From CAYOWK01 sp964407665 (GTDB lineage: Bacteria; Pseudomonadota; Alphaproteobacteria; Caulobacterales; Hyphomonadaceae), in NCBI GenBank assembly GCA_964407665.1, contig CAYOWK010000074.1:1-15075 (forward strand): a stretch of 15,075 nucleotides of DNA, in the 5' to 3' direction. Positions 1-6,937 of the stretch are shown in pieces. Positions within the stretch are counted from its first letter, which is position 1. Every line of letters begins with the position of its first letter. Made by a program: the position numbers and the translations under genes. The notes under the pieces are model-generated. The model was not told the origin of the DNA, did no database searches, and saw only the letters and a list, made by a program, of their open reading frames with translations.

Positions 1-548
1 AGCGACTTGGCTTCTTCAACCGTGATGACGCCTTCCTTGCCGACCTTCTCCATGGCGGTGGCGATCATTTCGCCGATCTCGGTTTCGCCGTTGGCGGAGA
101 TGGCGCCGACCTGGGCGATCTCCTGGCTGGTCGAGACTTTCTTGGAGTTGGTTTTCAGGGTTTCGACGACCTGGAGAACGGCTTTCTCGATGCCGCGCTT
201 GAGGTCCATCGGGTTCATCCCGGCGGCGACGCGCTTCATGCCTTCACGGACGATGGCCTGGGCGAGAACCGTGGCGGTGGTGGTGCCGTCGCCGGCGACG
301 TCGTTGGCCTTGGAGGCCACTTCGCGCAGCATTTGTGCGCCCATGTTCTCGAAGCGATCCTCGAGTTCGATTTCCTTGGCGACGGTCACGCCGTCCTTCG
401 TGGTGCGCGGGGCGCCGAAGGATTTCTCGATCACGACGTTACGGCCTTTGGGGCCGAGCGTGACTTTCACGGCGTTGGCGAGAATGTCGACGCCGCGGAG
501 CATTTTCTCGCGGGCGTCGGCGCTGAATTTGACCTGCTTGGCAGCCAT
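1..548 (-). CDS. groEL: Chaperonin GroEL (60 kDa), N-terminal part, cut by window edge
   Basis: This is the ATP-driven cytoplasmic folding chaperonin, which forms a double heptameric ring and works with the GroES lid. Only about the first 182 of the usual ~545 residues are present; the gene runs off the left edge. The start MAAKQVKFSADAREKML is the classic GroEL beginning. The equatorial ATP-site signatures are visible: LGPKGRN at 31-37, Asp52 in the KDG motif, and Asp87 in GDGTTT. The visible part ends just inside the intermediate/apical region (TVEEAKS). A ribosome-binding site (AAGGTAA) lies 7 bases before the ATG. It follows groES with a 49-base gap, so the two are almost certainly one operon under the upstream CIRCE operator. 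Identity is certain; nothing can be said about the missing C-terminus. Confidence 0.98.
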   Translation of the reverse strand, partial: MAAKQVKFSADAREKMLRGVDILANAVKVTLGPKGRNVVIEKSFGAPRTTKDGVTVAKEIELEDRFENMGAQMLREVASKANDVAGDGTTTATVLAQAIVREGMKRVAAGMNPMDLKRGIEKAVLQVVETLKTNSKKVSTSQEIAQVGAISANGETEIGEMIATAMEKVGKEGVITVEEAKS

Positions 549-597
549 GTATCAGTTACCTTGAATCTGGATTTGAATGGGGCGGAAGAAAAGCGGA

Positions 598-912
598 CTA
601 GGCGGCGGCCTTCTTGGACTTGGTCGCCTCGACGATGCCGAGGATGTCGCTTTCCTTCATGATCAGCAGCTCTTCGCCGTCGATCGTGACTTCCGTGCCG
701 GACCACTTGCCGAACAGCACGCGGTCGCCAGCCTTGACGTCGAGCGCCACGCGCTTGCCGGCGTCGTCAAGCGCGCCCGGGCCAACGGCGATGACTTCGC
801 CTTCCTGGGGCTTTTCCTTGGCGGTGTCGGGGATGATGATGCCGCCTTTGGTCTTGGAGTCCTGGGCGACGCGGCGAACCACGACGCGATCGTGAAGCGG
901 ACGGAACGGCAT
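598..912 (-). CDS. groES: Co-chaperonin GroES (10 kDa)
   Basis: This is the heptameric lid of the GroEL folding chamber. The product is 104 residues, a little longer than the ~95-97 typical of the family, with a short lysine/alanine tail (KSKKAAA). The start MPFRPLHDRVVVRR is diagnostic. The mobile loop that contacts GroEL lies at about residues 18-32 (SKTKGGIIIPDTAKE), followed by the conserved GEVIAVGPG and the VLFGKWSGTEV core. I chose the ATG at 912 because AAGGAG sits 9 bases upstream and the family begins at exactly this residue; the frame stays open further upstream, but those residues are unlike GroES. It is first in the groES-groEL operon, with the CIRCE element 74 bases upstream of the start codon. 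Heat-shock and HrcA control is therefore expected. Confidence 0.98.
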   Translation of the reverse strand: MPFRPLHDRVVVRRVAQDSKTKGGIIIPDTAKEKPQEGEVIAVGPGALDDAGKRVALDVKAGDRVLFGKWSGTEVTIDGEELLIMKESDILGIVEATKSKKAAA

Positions 913-1236
913 AAGGGCAGTCTCCTTGGAATTCGGTCTGTTGCAGTTCGAAATTTTGCTGTCGCCTCGCGACCCGTGGAGGGCGTTAGCACTCACCCCG
1001 GCAGATTGCTAGCGACGAGCCGCAAGTAACGCTCGCCCGGCAGGCGTTCAATCCCCCGGACAACCCGATCTGAAAAAAAATCGGGGGCTGGCCCGCAAGG
1101 AAAGGAACCACGAAGTGGCTGGCAGCCGCACTTCGAGAGTGCTGCTAATATGCTGATTTCAATTGGAAAACCGTTGACGGCGCTGCGGGATACTTCAGCA
1201 TTTGCCCATTGGCAAGCGCGAAAGGACGACGTGTTC
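913..1236. other. Divergent intergenic region between groES and the Usg-like gene
   Basis: This 324-base gap holds the CIRCE operator and, presumably, the divergent promoters of groESL (minus) and the Usg-like gene (plus). An A8 run (1073-1080) sits within an inverted repeat, CCCGAT (1064-1069) and ATCGGG (1080-1085). A second inverted repeat, GCACT (1128-1132) and AGTGC (1138-1142), resembles close-set CIRCE half-sites. A TTGACGG element at 1174-1180 is a good -35 match for alphaproteobacterial housekeeping promoters, but no matching -10 stands out. I see no further gene. Confidence 0.6.
986..1012 (-). promoter_or_regulatory. CIRCE operator (HrcA binding site) of groESL
   Basis: The plus strand reads TTAGCACTC (986-994), a 9-base spacer, then GATTGCTAG (1004-1012). 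The CIRCE consensus is TTAGCACTC-N9-GAGTGCTAA. The left arm is a perfect 9/9 match, the right arm 7/9, and the spacer has the canonical length. It lies in the groES leader, 74 bases before the start codon. HrcA repressor binding here at normal temperature is established for this element class. A possible minus-strand -35-like TTGAAC lies at 1051-1046, but I could not find a convincing -10 at the right distance. Confidence 0.93.
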
Positions 1237-1509
1237 ATGACGGTTTCCAGCGATTTCCGGGCCCGGCTGTCGGGCGCCACCCTGCTGACCGCCGAGGTGC
1301 TCTATTATCTGCCGGACCATCCCAGCGTCCTGCAGTCGTTTGCCTGGCAGACCATGGACATGGCGCCTCGCTTCCCCCGTCTGGCCGCCTTCCTGGATCA
1401 CTGGCGGCGCGAGATCGACGCTATCGTTCATTCGGTGACGATCTGCCATCAGGACGGTGTGGCGCCCCGCCGGTTCCGTACGGTGGATGAAGTGTTCAGG
1501 ATGCACTGA
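1237..1509 (+). CDS. usg: Usg-like family protein (function unknown)
   Basis: This is a 90-residue protein of the Usg-like family, named for an ORF upstream of trpF in Caulobacter and common in alphaproteobacteria; its function is not established. Recognisable family features are the start (SDFRARLSGATLLTAEVLYYLPDHPSVLQSF), the W-Q-x-x-D-x-APRFP block and the LDHWRREID-x-x-x-HSV segment, which together cover the usual full length. I chose the ATG at 1237 because AAAGGA lies 10 bases upstream and the family length fits; an earlier in-frame ATG at 1150 would add 29 residues unlike the family. A GTG at 1231 is possible but too close to the ribosome site. It is transcribed away from groES and converges on the ClC gene with a 19-base gap. 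It has no trp neighbour here, unlike the name-giving case. Confidence 0.85.
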   Translation: MTVSSDFRARLSGATLLTAEVLYYLPDHPSVLQSFAWQTMDMAPRFPRLAAFLDHWRREIDAIVHSVTICHQDGVAPRRFRTVDEVFRMH

Positions 1510-1528
1510 CCGGCTCGGAGCCGGGCCG

Positions 1529-2884
1529 TCAGCGCCACCGCAGCGGCTGGCGGCCGGCATCCTCGAGCGCCGGGCCGGGCCCGAACCGCTGAACCAGATA
1601 AACGGCAAGAGCGGAAGCCACCAGCGTCGCCGCCCCGGCCTCGTACGACCCGGAAAGCTCAAGAATCAGGATTGCGGCCGCAAATGGCGCGTCAACGATG
1701 ACCGCCAGCGCCACACCCATCGCCAGAACCCCGAAGAAGACCTGTGCGGTCGCTGCATCGCCAAACGCGAGACCAAGCGGAACGCCTATGGCCGACCCGA
1801 ACATGCCCGCGATGAACAGCACCGGCGCGATGGGGCCGCCGCCAAAACGGCAGGACAGGCACAGCGCTGTGGCCATCAGTTTCACGGCGACGAGGACGAG
1901 CATGTAGCTCGCGCCATAGCCGCCGCCGAGACCGGCCGACAGCGGCGCGAAGCCCAGCCCGACCACGGGTGGGAATCCCACCGCAAGTATGCCCATCCCG
2001 AGCCCGCCGATGGCGGGCAGGGCCCAGATCGGGATGCGGGCCTTGTGCGCCGCCTCGGTGACACGGCCAGGCATCCACGTCAGCGTCCGCATGCAGGCCC
2101 AGGCGAGTGCGGCGAACGGCGCCGCAAGCAGGACGGCGGCGATGTGGAAGGCCACAGGCGCGGCGGCGATCTCGGGAATGTCGATAACGGGAGTGGGCGA
2201 GGCCGCGCGCGCGAGCAGCCAGCCCGTAACCGCAGCCAGGGCAAGCGGGCCCACCGAAGCAAGGCGGAGGCCCGGCGCCATCAGCTGGCGGGCGATGAGC
2301 ACGGCGGCGATTGGAGCGTGCAGGGCGGCTGCGAGACCCGCTGCGACGCCCATCACGACGAGGCGGCGGCGGTGGGCCACATCCAGTCCGAATAGCCGGC
2401 CCGGCAGGAGGCCCAGCGAGGCTCCGAGATGCATCGCGGTGGCTTCCCGTCCGGTGCTTGCGCCAGATCCGAGAGAGAACACCGTCACGAGCGCGGACAG
2501 GAAGCTGTCGCCCAGACTGAGCGTGGTTCCCTTCACGGACGTGCGCAGCCGGCGGGCGGCGACGAGATCCTCGATGCCGTAGGGCCGTGGGTTGGGCCCC
2601 CATCCTGCGGCCATGCCTGCGCGAAGCAGCCCCGCAACGATGAGGCCGCCAACTAGCGGCACGATCAACCGGTGCAGCCAGGACATCTCCACGAGCCGGG
2701 CGGTCAGGCGCGCGCCTGCGGCTCCATAGAACAGGAACTCGCCCAGCGAGATGAAGGTGCGCAGCGTGACGACGGCTCCGCCAGCCAGAAGGCCGACCGC
2801 AATCGCCAGCAGCCACAGGATGAGACCATCCCTGCGCGGCCGTGGCAGGATTTCCCCAGAGGGGCGAAGTACCTCGCGTGACAT
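1529..2884 (-). CDS. ClC-family (ClcB-like) chloride channel/transporter with degenerate motifs
   Basis: This is a 451-residue polytopic inner-membrane protein of the ClC chloride channel/transporter family, close to the usual prokaryotic length (~420-470). The GREGP-type helix is present as GASTGREAT (141-149), keeping the gating glutamate (Glu147). The AAGLAAALHAP segment (181-191) and the late helix LILELSGSYEAG (406-417) match ClcB-type proteins. The first anion motif, GSGIP, is absent; PYGIED (101-106) occupies its place. The third motif, GxFxP, reads GPIAP (350-354). By my alignment the position of the E. coli ClcA proton glutamate (Glu203) is a leucine (LIARQLM, 196-202). The N-terminus is short and cytoplasmic, and the first membrane segment starts near residue 21. 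No strong ribosome site precedes the ATG. Family assignment is confident; ion and coupling mode are unknown. Confidence 0.88.
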   Translation of the reverse strand: MSREVLRPSGEILPRPRRDGLILWLLAIAVGLLAGGAVVTLRTFISLGEFLFYGAAGARLTARLVEMSWLHRLIVPLVGGLIVAGLLRAGMAAGWGPNPRPYGIEDLVAARRLRTSVKGTTLSLGDSFLSALVTVFSLGSGASTGREATAMHLGASLGLLPGRLFGLDVAHRRRLVVMGVAAGLAAALHAPIAAVLIARQLMAPGLRLASVGPLALAAVTGWLLARAASPTPVIDIPEIAAAPVAFHIAAVLLAAPFAALAWACMRTLTWMPGRVTEAAHKARIPIWALPAIGGLGMGILAVGFPPVVGLGFAPLSAGLGGGYGASYMLVLVAVKLMATALCLSCRFGGGPIAPVLFIAGMFGSAIGVPLGLAFGDAATAQVFFGVLAMGVALAVIVDAPFAAAILILELSGSYEAGAATLVASALAVYLVQRFGPGPALEDAGRQPLRWR

Positions 2885-3078
2885 GCTGGGATTTCTGGAC
2901 CTTCAGAGGCTGCGGTCAAGCGCGCGCCTGCGTCCGGAGGCCAATGCAGGGCCCTGAATGCATTAAACTTCGGGAAGGTGGCGCAACGGCTCCGCCGGAT
3001 CGGCCTGTTGCATACCGGGTGCAAAGACTGGGAGAAGGAGGAACAGGCGCAGGCAACGTGCGCCAGAGGGAGACGACA

Positions 3079-4023
3079 TTGGCTCATATCAACCGGCGCG
3101 GCTGGATGGCTGGCGCAGCAGCGCTGGCGGCAAGCGCCTGCGCGCATGGTCCAGCTGGCCGCGAGGCGCCGGGAACCCTGTATGTCCTCGGCTCAAAATC
3201 GCTCATGCGGGTCGATGCGCTGTCCGGTGAGGCGGTGGAGCTTGTCGGGCCCGTTGTCCGCGGCAACGCCGTCAATGACGGCATCGCAATCGATCGCACC
3301 GCTGGGCTGATCTACTGGTCCAACATGGGCCGTGCGTCAGAGTCTGATGGAACGATCTGGCGCTGCGACATGGATGGCAAGAACGTCAGTCTCGTCGTCG
3401 AGTCCGGTCAGGCTTTCACGCCCAAGCAGATCAAGCTGCATGATGGCTGGCTCTACTGGTCGGATCGCGAAGGCATGGCGGTCAAGCGCGTGAACCTCGT
3501 GTCCCGGAAGATCGAGACGCTGGTGGTGACCGGCAAGCCGTATGACGCCGACAAGGGCGACCAGACGCGCTGGTGCGTTGGGATCGCCATCGATGCGGCG
3601 CGCGGACGGCTCTACTGGTCGCAGAAGGGTGGCGACGACGCGAACCAGGGCGTGATCCGCCGCACGCGCATCGCTGTCCCGCTGGACGCGAACCTCGCCA
3701 GCCGGCCCGACATCGAAACACTGTTCAGCGCCCTGCCGGAGCCCATCGACCTCGATCTCGATGAGGACGCCAACATGCTCTACTGGACCGACCGGGGCGA
3801 CAATACCGTCTCACGGGCCCAGTTGCGCGACGGAGCCGGACTCCAGCGCGAGGTGCTTGTGCGTGGCCTGAAGGAAGCCATTGGCGTGTCCCTCGATCTG
3901 CGCAACAGGCGCATGGCCTACACCTCGCTCGGCGGCGAGATCGGCGTCGCTGGCATGGATGGCGGCAACGCCCGCCTGATCGCCGAGGGCAAGGGCCTTC
4001 TGACGGGAATCGCCTGGGGATGA
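3079..4023 (+). CDS. Exported YWTD-type beta-propeller protein, TTG start
   Basis: This 314-residue protein carries YWTD-like beta-propeller repeats of the type found in the LDL receptor class B family. The repeats are IYWSN (79-83), LYWSDREG (126-132), LYWSQKGG (179-185) and LYWTDRGDN (235-242), spaced about 45-55 residues apart. The start is inferred to be TTG at 3079, with GAGGGAGA 5 bases upstream. From there the product begins MAHINRRGWMAGAAALAASAC, a signal peptide with a twin-arginine-like NRRGWM motif and a possible lipidation cysteine (Cys21), although the -3 residue is Ala, not the usual Leu. Using the first in-frame ATG far upstream (2842) would bury this signal inside a non-conserved leader that overlaps the ClC gene. 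The role is unknown; periplasmic binding or scaffolding is plausible. It is divergent from the ClC gene and ends 4 bases from the convergent GFA gene. Confidence 0.82.
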   Translation: MAHINRRGWMAGAAALAASACAHGPAGREAPGTLYVLGSKSLMRVDALSGEAVELVGPVVRGNAVNDGIAIDRTAGLIYWSNMGRASESDGTIWRCDMDGKNVSLVVESGQAFTPKQIKLHDGWLYWSDREGMAVKRVNLVSRKIETLVVTGKPYDADKGDQTRWCVGIAIDAARGRLYWSQKGGDDANQGVIRRTRIAVPLDANLASRPDIETLFSALPEPIDLDLDEDANMLYWTDRGDNTVSRAQLRDGAGLQREVLVRGLKEAIGVSLDLRNRRMAYTSLGGEIGVAGMDGGNARLIAEGKGLLTGIAWG

Positions 4024-4027
4024 AGGC

Positions 4028-4504
4028 TCATCCCTTCGAGGCGTGAGCATCGCGGGCGGTCTGGACGCGCTCCTTCGTCTCGGCGGGCCACAGGTCGTCT
4101 GAGTTGAAGTACTCTGGAACAGCGGGCACGCCTTCCGGAAGGACAACCCACGGGCGCTTAGTCGTGGTGAAGATGTGCACGTCCGGCGCGATATCGTGCG
4201 GCAGGTCCAGCGTGCCGGTGCGCAGGAAGGCGATGGCCTTGCCGGAGCCGGAATAGTGGCTCCAGACCGCCACCTGGCATTTCGGGCAGCGGTGGATTTC
4301 CTGGCCTTTTCCGGACGCGGACGGAGTTAGGACAGGCTCGGGCGCTGCGCCCGTCAGCAGGATGCGGTCGGGCTCGATCATCGCGTTGATGACGAACGCC
4401 GATCCGGTCTCGCGCTGGCACCAGCTGCAATGGCAGCAGTTCGTCCAGATGGGGCGGGACGTCAGTTCATAGCGGACGTATCCGCAGGCGCACCCACCGT
4501 GCAT
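4028..4504 (-). CDS. GFA-family (glutathione-dependent formaldehyde-activating-like) zinc protein
   Basis: This is a 158-residue protein of the GFA/CENP-V family (Mss4-like fold). The zinc ligands are visible: Cys5 and Cys7 (CxC at the N-terminus), Cys24/Cys26/Cys29 in the NCCHCSWCQ segment, and Cys73/Cys76 in HRCPKCQVAVW. Gfa from Paracoccus was proposed to speed the reaction of glutathione with formaldehyde, though most family members have no proven substrate. The start at 4504 has a GGGGAA ribosome site. It is third in a tight cluster after the OYE gene and the MAPEG gene (34-base gap), so a role in glutathione-linked detoxification is inferred. It converges on the YWTD gene with a 4-base gap and no terminator between them. 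Confidence 0.88.
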   Translation of the reverse strand: MHGGCACGYVRYELTSRPIWTNCCHCSWCQRETGSAFVINAMIEPDRILLTGAAPEPVLTPSASGKGQEIHRCPKCQVAVWSHYSGSGKAIAFLRTGTLDLPHDIAPDVHIFTTTKRPWVVLPEGVPAVPEYFNSDDLWPAETKERVQTARDAHASKG

Positions 4505-4538
4505 GGCGTTCCCCGTTCAGTAAGCCCCGGTCGACAAC

Positions 4539-4934
4539 TCAGGCCGACAAAACGGAATAGAGGATCATGACAAGACCTGCGAGGCCAACCACGAAGGCGA
4601 GGCCGCGCACATAGGGCACGCCGAACGCATAGAGCGGAACGTAGGCGATGCGCGCGCCCAGATAGAGCTGGGCGCCCAGCGTGGGCATGACCGGATCCAC
4701 GCCCGCAACGTGTGCGATCAGGACGGCTCCAATGAAGAGCGGCAGTGTCTCGAAGAGGTTCGCCTGCGCGCGGCCGAGACGGCCCGCCATCTTGCCTGGC
4801 GGCGGCATGTCCTCATCGCGCGGGCTGGCGTTCCACTTCATGCCATACTGCTTGGTGCGCGCGCCGGCTGCGAGGAAGATCTGGACGATCGCAAGCACGA
4901 TCGTCCAGCCGAGGATCTGAAGCATGGGCGTCAT
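4539..4934 (-). CDS. MAPEG family membrane protein
   Basis: This is a 131-residue integral membrane protein of the MAPEG family (membrane-associated proteins in eicosanoid and glutathione metabolism). It has about four hydrophobic segments (roughly residues 5-23, 60-77, 88-105 and 108-128). The conserved GRAQANLFETLPLF block (54-67) carries the family Arg, Asn and Glu. Eukaryotic members are trimeric glutathione transferases or peroxidases; bacterial members are mostly uncharacterised, and some have glutathione transferase activity. The ATG at 4934 has AGGA 8 bases upstream; the second Met (residue 4) is a possible alternative. It lies 45 bases after the OYE gene and 34 bases before the GFA gene, suggesting one transcript. 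Confidence 0.9.
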   Translation of the reverse strand: MTPMLQILGWTIVLAIVQIFLAAGARTKQYGMKWNASPRDEDMPPPGKMAGRLGRAQANLFETLPLFIGAVLIAHVAGVDPVMPTLGAQLYLGARIAYVPLYAFGVPYVRGLAFVVGLAGLVMILYSVLSA

Positions 4935-4979
4935 CGTTTCAGTCCTGGTTCCGGAGCAGTCTGGCGCTCGTGTCGAGGC

Positions 4980-6089
4980 TCAGTAGTAAACGTCCTTGGC
5001 GGCGCCGTCATAGTCGCGCAGGTCGTCCGTGCGGCCCTCTTTCACTTTAAGGGCCCACTCCGGATCCTGCATCAGCGCGCGGCCAACGGCGACCAGATCG
5101 TACTCGCCCTTCGCCAGCCGCTCGACGGCCTCGTCGATCTTGCCCTTGGCCGAACCCTCGCCCTTGAAGGACGCGGTGAACTCGGACGACAGGCCGACGG
5201 AGCCCACCGAGATGGTCGGCAGGCCGGAGAGTTTCTTCGTCCAGCCCGCGAAGTTGAGGCCCTTCTCGCCATCGATCTCCGGGAACTCCGGCTCCCAGAT
5301 GCGGCGCTGCGAGCAGTGGATGCAGTCGACGCCAGCGTCGACCAGCACCTTCAGAAGGCGCTCAAGCTCCTGCGGGGTGGTGGCGAGGCGCGCGGCATAG
5401 TCGGACGACTTCCACTGCGAGATGCGGATGATGATGGGCAGGTCGCCGACAGCCTTGCGGCAGCGGCGGATGACCTCGGCGGCGAACTCGGCGCGCTTCT
5501 CGATGGAGCCGCCAAAGCGGTCCTCGCGCTGGTTGGTGCGCTCCCACAGGAACTGGTCGATCAGATAGGCGTGGGCGCCGTGCAGCTCGATCATGTCGAA
5601 GCCCAGACGTGCGGCGGCGGCGGCGCTCTCGGCGTAGGCTTCCGCCATGTCGAGGACGTCTGCTTCGGACGGCGCTTCGGCGAACGGTTTGCCGGTCAGC
5701 GAGAGACCCGACGGGCTGTCGGAGGGGGCGTCCGGGAAGGGGCCCTGGCCAGGCTTGCGGGCAGCGCCGAGGTGCCAGATCTGCGGAGCGATGCGTCCGC
5801 CCGCTGCGTGGACGGCGTCGGCGACCTGCTTCCAGCCATTGAGGGCTTCAGGCGTGTAGAAGTTCGGAACGTCGGTATAGGGCGAGGAGGCCGGGCGGCG
5901 CGTGACCGTACCCTCGGTGATAATCAGGCCGACTTCCGCGGCGGCGCGACGCTGGTAGTAGCCGACATTGTTGGCGTTAGGGACGCCGCCGGGCGAGTGG
6001 TTGCGGGTCATGGGGGCCATGACAATCCGGTTCTTGAGCGTCACGCCCTTGAGCGTGAAGGGCTGGAACAGCGGCGTGACGTCAGTCAT
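4980..6089 (-). CDS. NADH:flavin oxidoreductase, Old Yellow Enzyme family
   Basis: This is a 369-residue FMN-dependent ene-reductase-type (beta/alpha)8 barrel. Such enzymes reduce activated C=C bonds of enals, enones, maleimides or nitro compounds with NAD(P)H. Visible features are the N-terminal LFQPFTLKGVTLKNRIVMAPMTR (7-29) with Thr28 at the flavin-tuning position, PQIWHLG (102-108), the substrate-binding HGAH pair His170/His173, and RFGGSIEKR (191-199). VAVGRALMQDPEW (333-345) is the C-terminal phosphate-binding strand. The length is typical. The start is the ATG at 6089, with CCGGAG upstream. It heads a likely three-gene operon with the MAPEG and GFA genes. The true substrate cannot be read from the sequence. 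Confidence 0.95.
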   Translation of the reverse strand: MTDVTPLFQPFTLKGVTLKNRIVMAPMTRNHSPGGVPNANNVGYYQRRAAAEVGLIITEGTVTRRPASSPYTDVPNFYTPEALNGWKQVADAVHAAGGRIAPQIWHLGAARKPGQGPFPDAPSDSPSGLSLTGKPFAEAPSEADVLDMAEAYAESAAAAARLGFDMIELHGAHAYLIDQFLWERTNQREDRFGGSIEKRAEFAAEVIRRCRKAVGDLPIIIRISQWKSSDYAARLATTPQELERLLKVLVDAGVDCIHCSQRRIWEPEFPEIDGEKGLNFAGWTKKLSGLPTISVGSVGLSSEFTASFKGEGSAKGKIDEAVERLAKGEYDLVAVGRALMQDPEWALKVKEGRTDDLRDYDGAAKDVYY

Positions 6090-6121
6090 TCGGAACTCCG
6101 GTAATCCTGTATGTGCATCGA

Positions 6122-6150
6122 GACATGGACGTCCGCCCTGACGCCGTCAA
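6122..6150 (-). promoter_or_regulatory. Candidate promoter of the OYE-MAPEG-GFA cluster
   Basis: On the minus strand TTGACG (6150-6145) is followed after 17 bases by CATGTC (6127-6122). The -35 fits the TTGACG type common in alphaproteobacteria. The -10 is weak (A and T at positions 2 and 3 only). The predicted start of transcription is about 25 bases upstream of the OYE ATG, leaving just room for the ribosome site. No repressor operator is evident. Confidence 0.35.
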
Positions 6151-6172
6151 TGCGGCGCGCAGAACACGCGGG

Positions 6173-6826
6173 CTAAACTGTGCGGGCAGCCTGGCTCCTG
6201 TCGGCGAAATAGGCGGCCGCCACGATGACAAGATAGGTCGCCAGCGCCATGCCGCCCATCTGGAGCGGAATGTCCTCCAGCGGCGTGAAGAGGGCCGTGA
6301 TCTGCACGGCCAGCAGAAGCAGCACGAACGCGGCGGCGGGCCATGCGGATAGCCCGGCTGCCTGCCGCGATGCGCCCCAGAACAGGGATGCCATGGCGAT
6401 CAGCCCGATCTCGACGGCCTGTTCCGCGACGTCGAGGTTCCACAGACCAAAGCCCGCGAGCGGCCCGCCCGGCCAGAGCAACAGGTCGGGCCTGTGGACA
6501 ACGAGGTCCAGCAGCCAGTGGGAGAAAACGACAGCGCCGATCATGACGGCTGGCGATGACGGAAGCCGCAGCAGCCAGCGCGCGGCGGCGAACGCCGCCA
6601 GCGACCACAGAGCGGCTGCAGGCAGGGAGTGGGTCCAGGGCATGTGGCCCAGCACCAGCGGACTTCCCGGCAGGCTGTGGTCGATGGCGGCGTCCTCGAC
6701 ACCCGCCATGATGAAACCCGCCCAGGCGATGTCGACAAGCTGGCAGGCTCCGGCCAGCGCCCAGAACGGCGCCCTGGGCTCCGCTGCCTTCGCGGCGATG
6801 GCTGCGGCGTAGTGGCCTGCGAACAT
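6173..6826 (-). CDS. YdjM/DUF457-like membrane protein (putative metal-dependent hydrolase)
   Basis: This is a 217-residue membrane protein with five or six hydrophobic segments. It resembles the LexA-regulated YdjM / DUF457 family, annotated as predicted membrane-bound metal-dependent hydrolases. Potential metal ligands sit in conserved-looking places: His5 (FAGHYAAA), Asp32 (QLVDIAW), His61/His66 (GHMPWTHSL), and His103/Asp107/His111 (FSHWLLDLVVH). The substrate is unknown. The start at 6826 follows a G-rich ribosome site, and residues after it match the family's N-terminal His motif; a longer frame at 6147-6884 overlaps it but is a shadow. It is followed after 83 bases by the OYE gene, with a likely promoter between, so I do not place it firmly in that operon. 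Confidence 0.7.
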   Translation of the reverse strand: MFAGHYAAAIAAKAAEPRAPFWALAGACQLVDIAWAGFIMAGVEDAAIDHSLPGSPLVLGHMPWTHSLPAAALWSLAAFAAARWLLRLPSSPAVMIGAVVFSHWLLDLVVHRPDLLLWPGGPLAGFGLWNLDVAEQAVEIGLIAMASLFWGASRQAAGLSAWPAAAFVLLLLAVQITALFTPLEDIPLQMGGMALATYLVIVAAAYFADRSQAARTV

Positions 6827-6937
6827 GTGAACTGCCCCCCGCGCGCAACAAGAGTGCGGCTACCGAGCCGGGCCGCCGGCTCACGTTAGTGGGAAGCAGC
6901 GAGCCTCCGCAACCATGCCCTTGGGGAGCCTGTCAGC

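Noticed and set aside
1064..1085. CCCGAT/ATCGGG inverted repeat around an A8 run, considered as a terminator
   Set aside because: The stem is only 6 bp, the run lies in the loop not after the stem, and no gene ends here on either strand.
1457..2395. Long plus-strand open frame (312 codons) antisense to the ClC gene
   Set aside because: Its translation is rich in Arg, Gly, Gln and His with no family resemblance or ribosome site, as expected for the complement of a GC-rich coding region.
2842..3078. N-terminal extension of the YWTD protein from the upstream ATG at 2842
   Set aside because: It would overlap the ClC gene start and place a signal peptide internally; the TTG at 3079 has a good ribosome site and a proper signal sequence.
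4710..6104. Plus-strand open frame of 464 codons antisense to the OYE and MAPEG genes
   Set aside because: It spans two clearly recognisable genes on the other strand and resembles no known protein; it is a GC-bias shadow.
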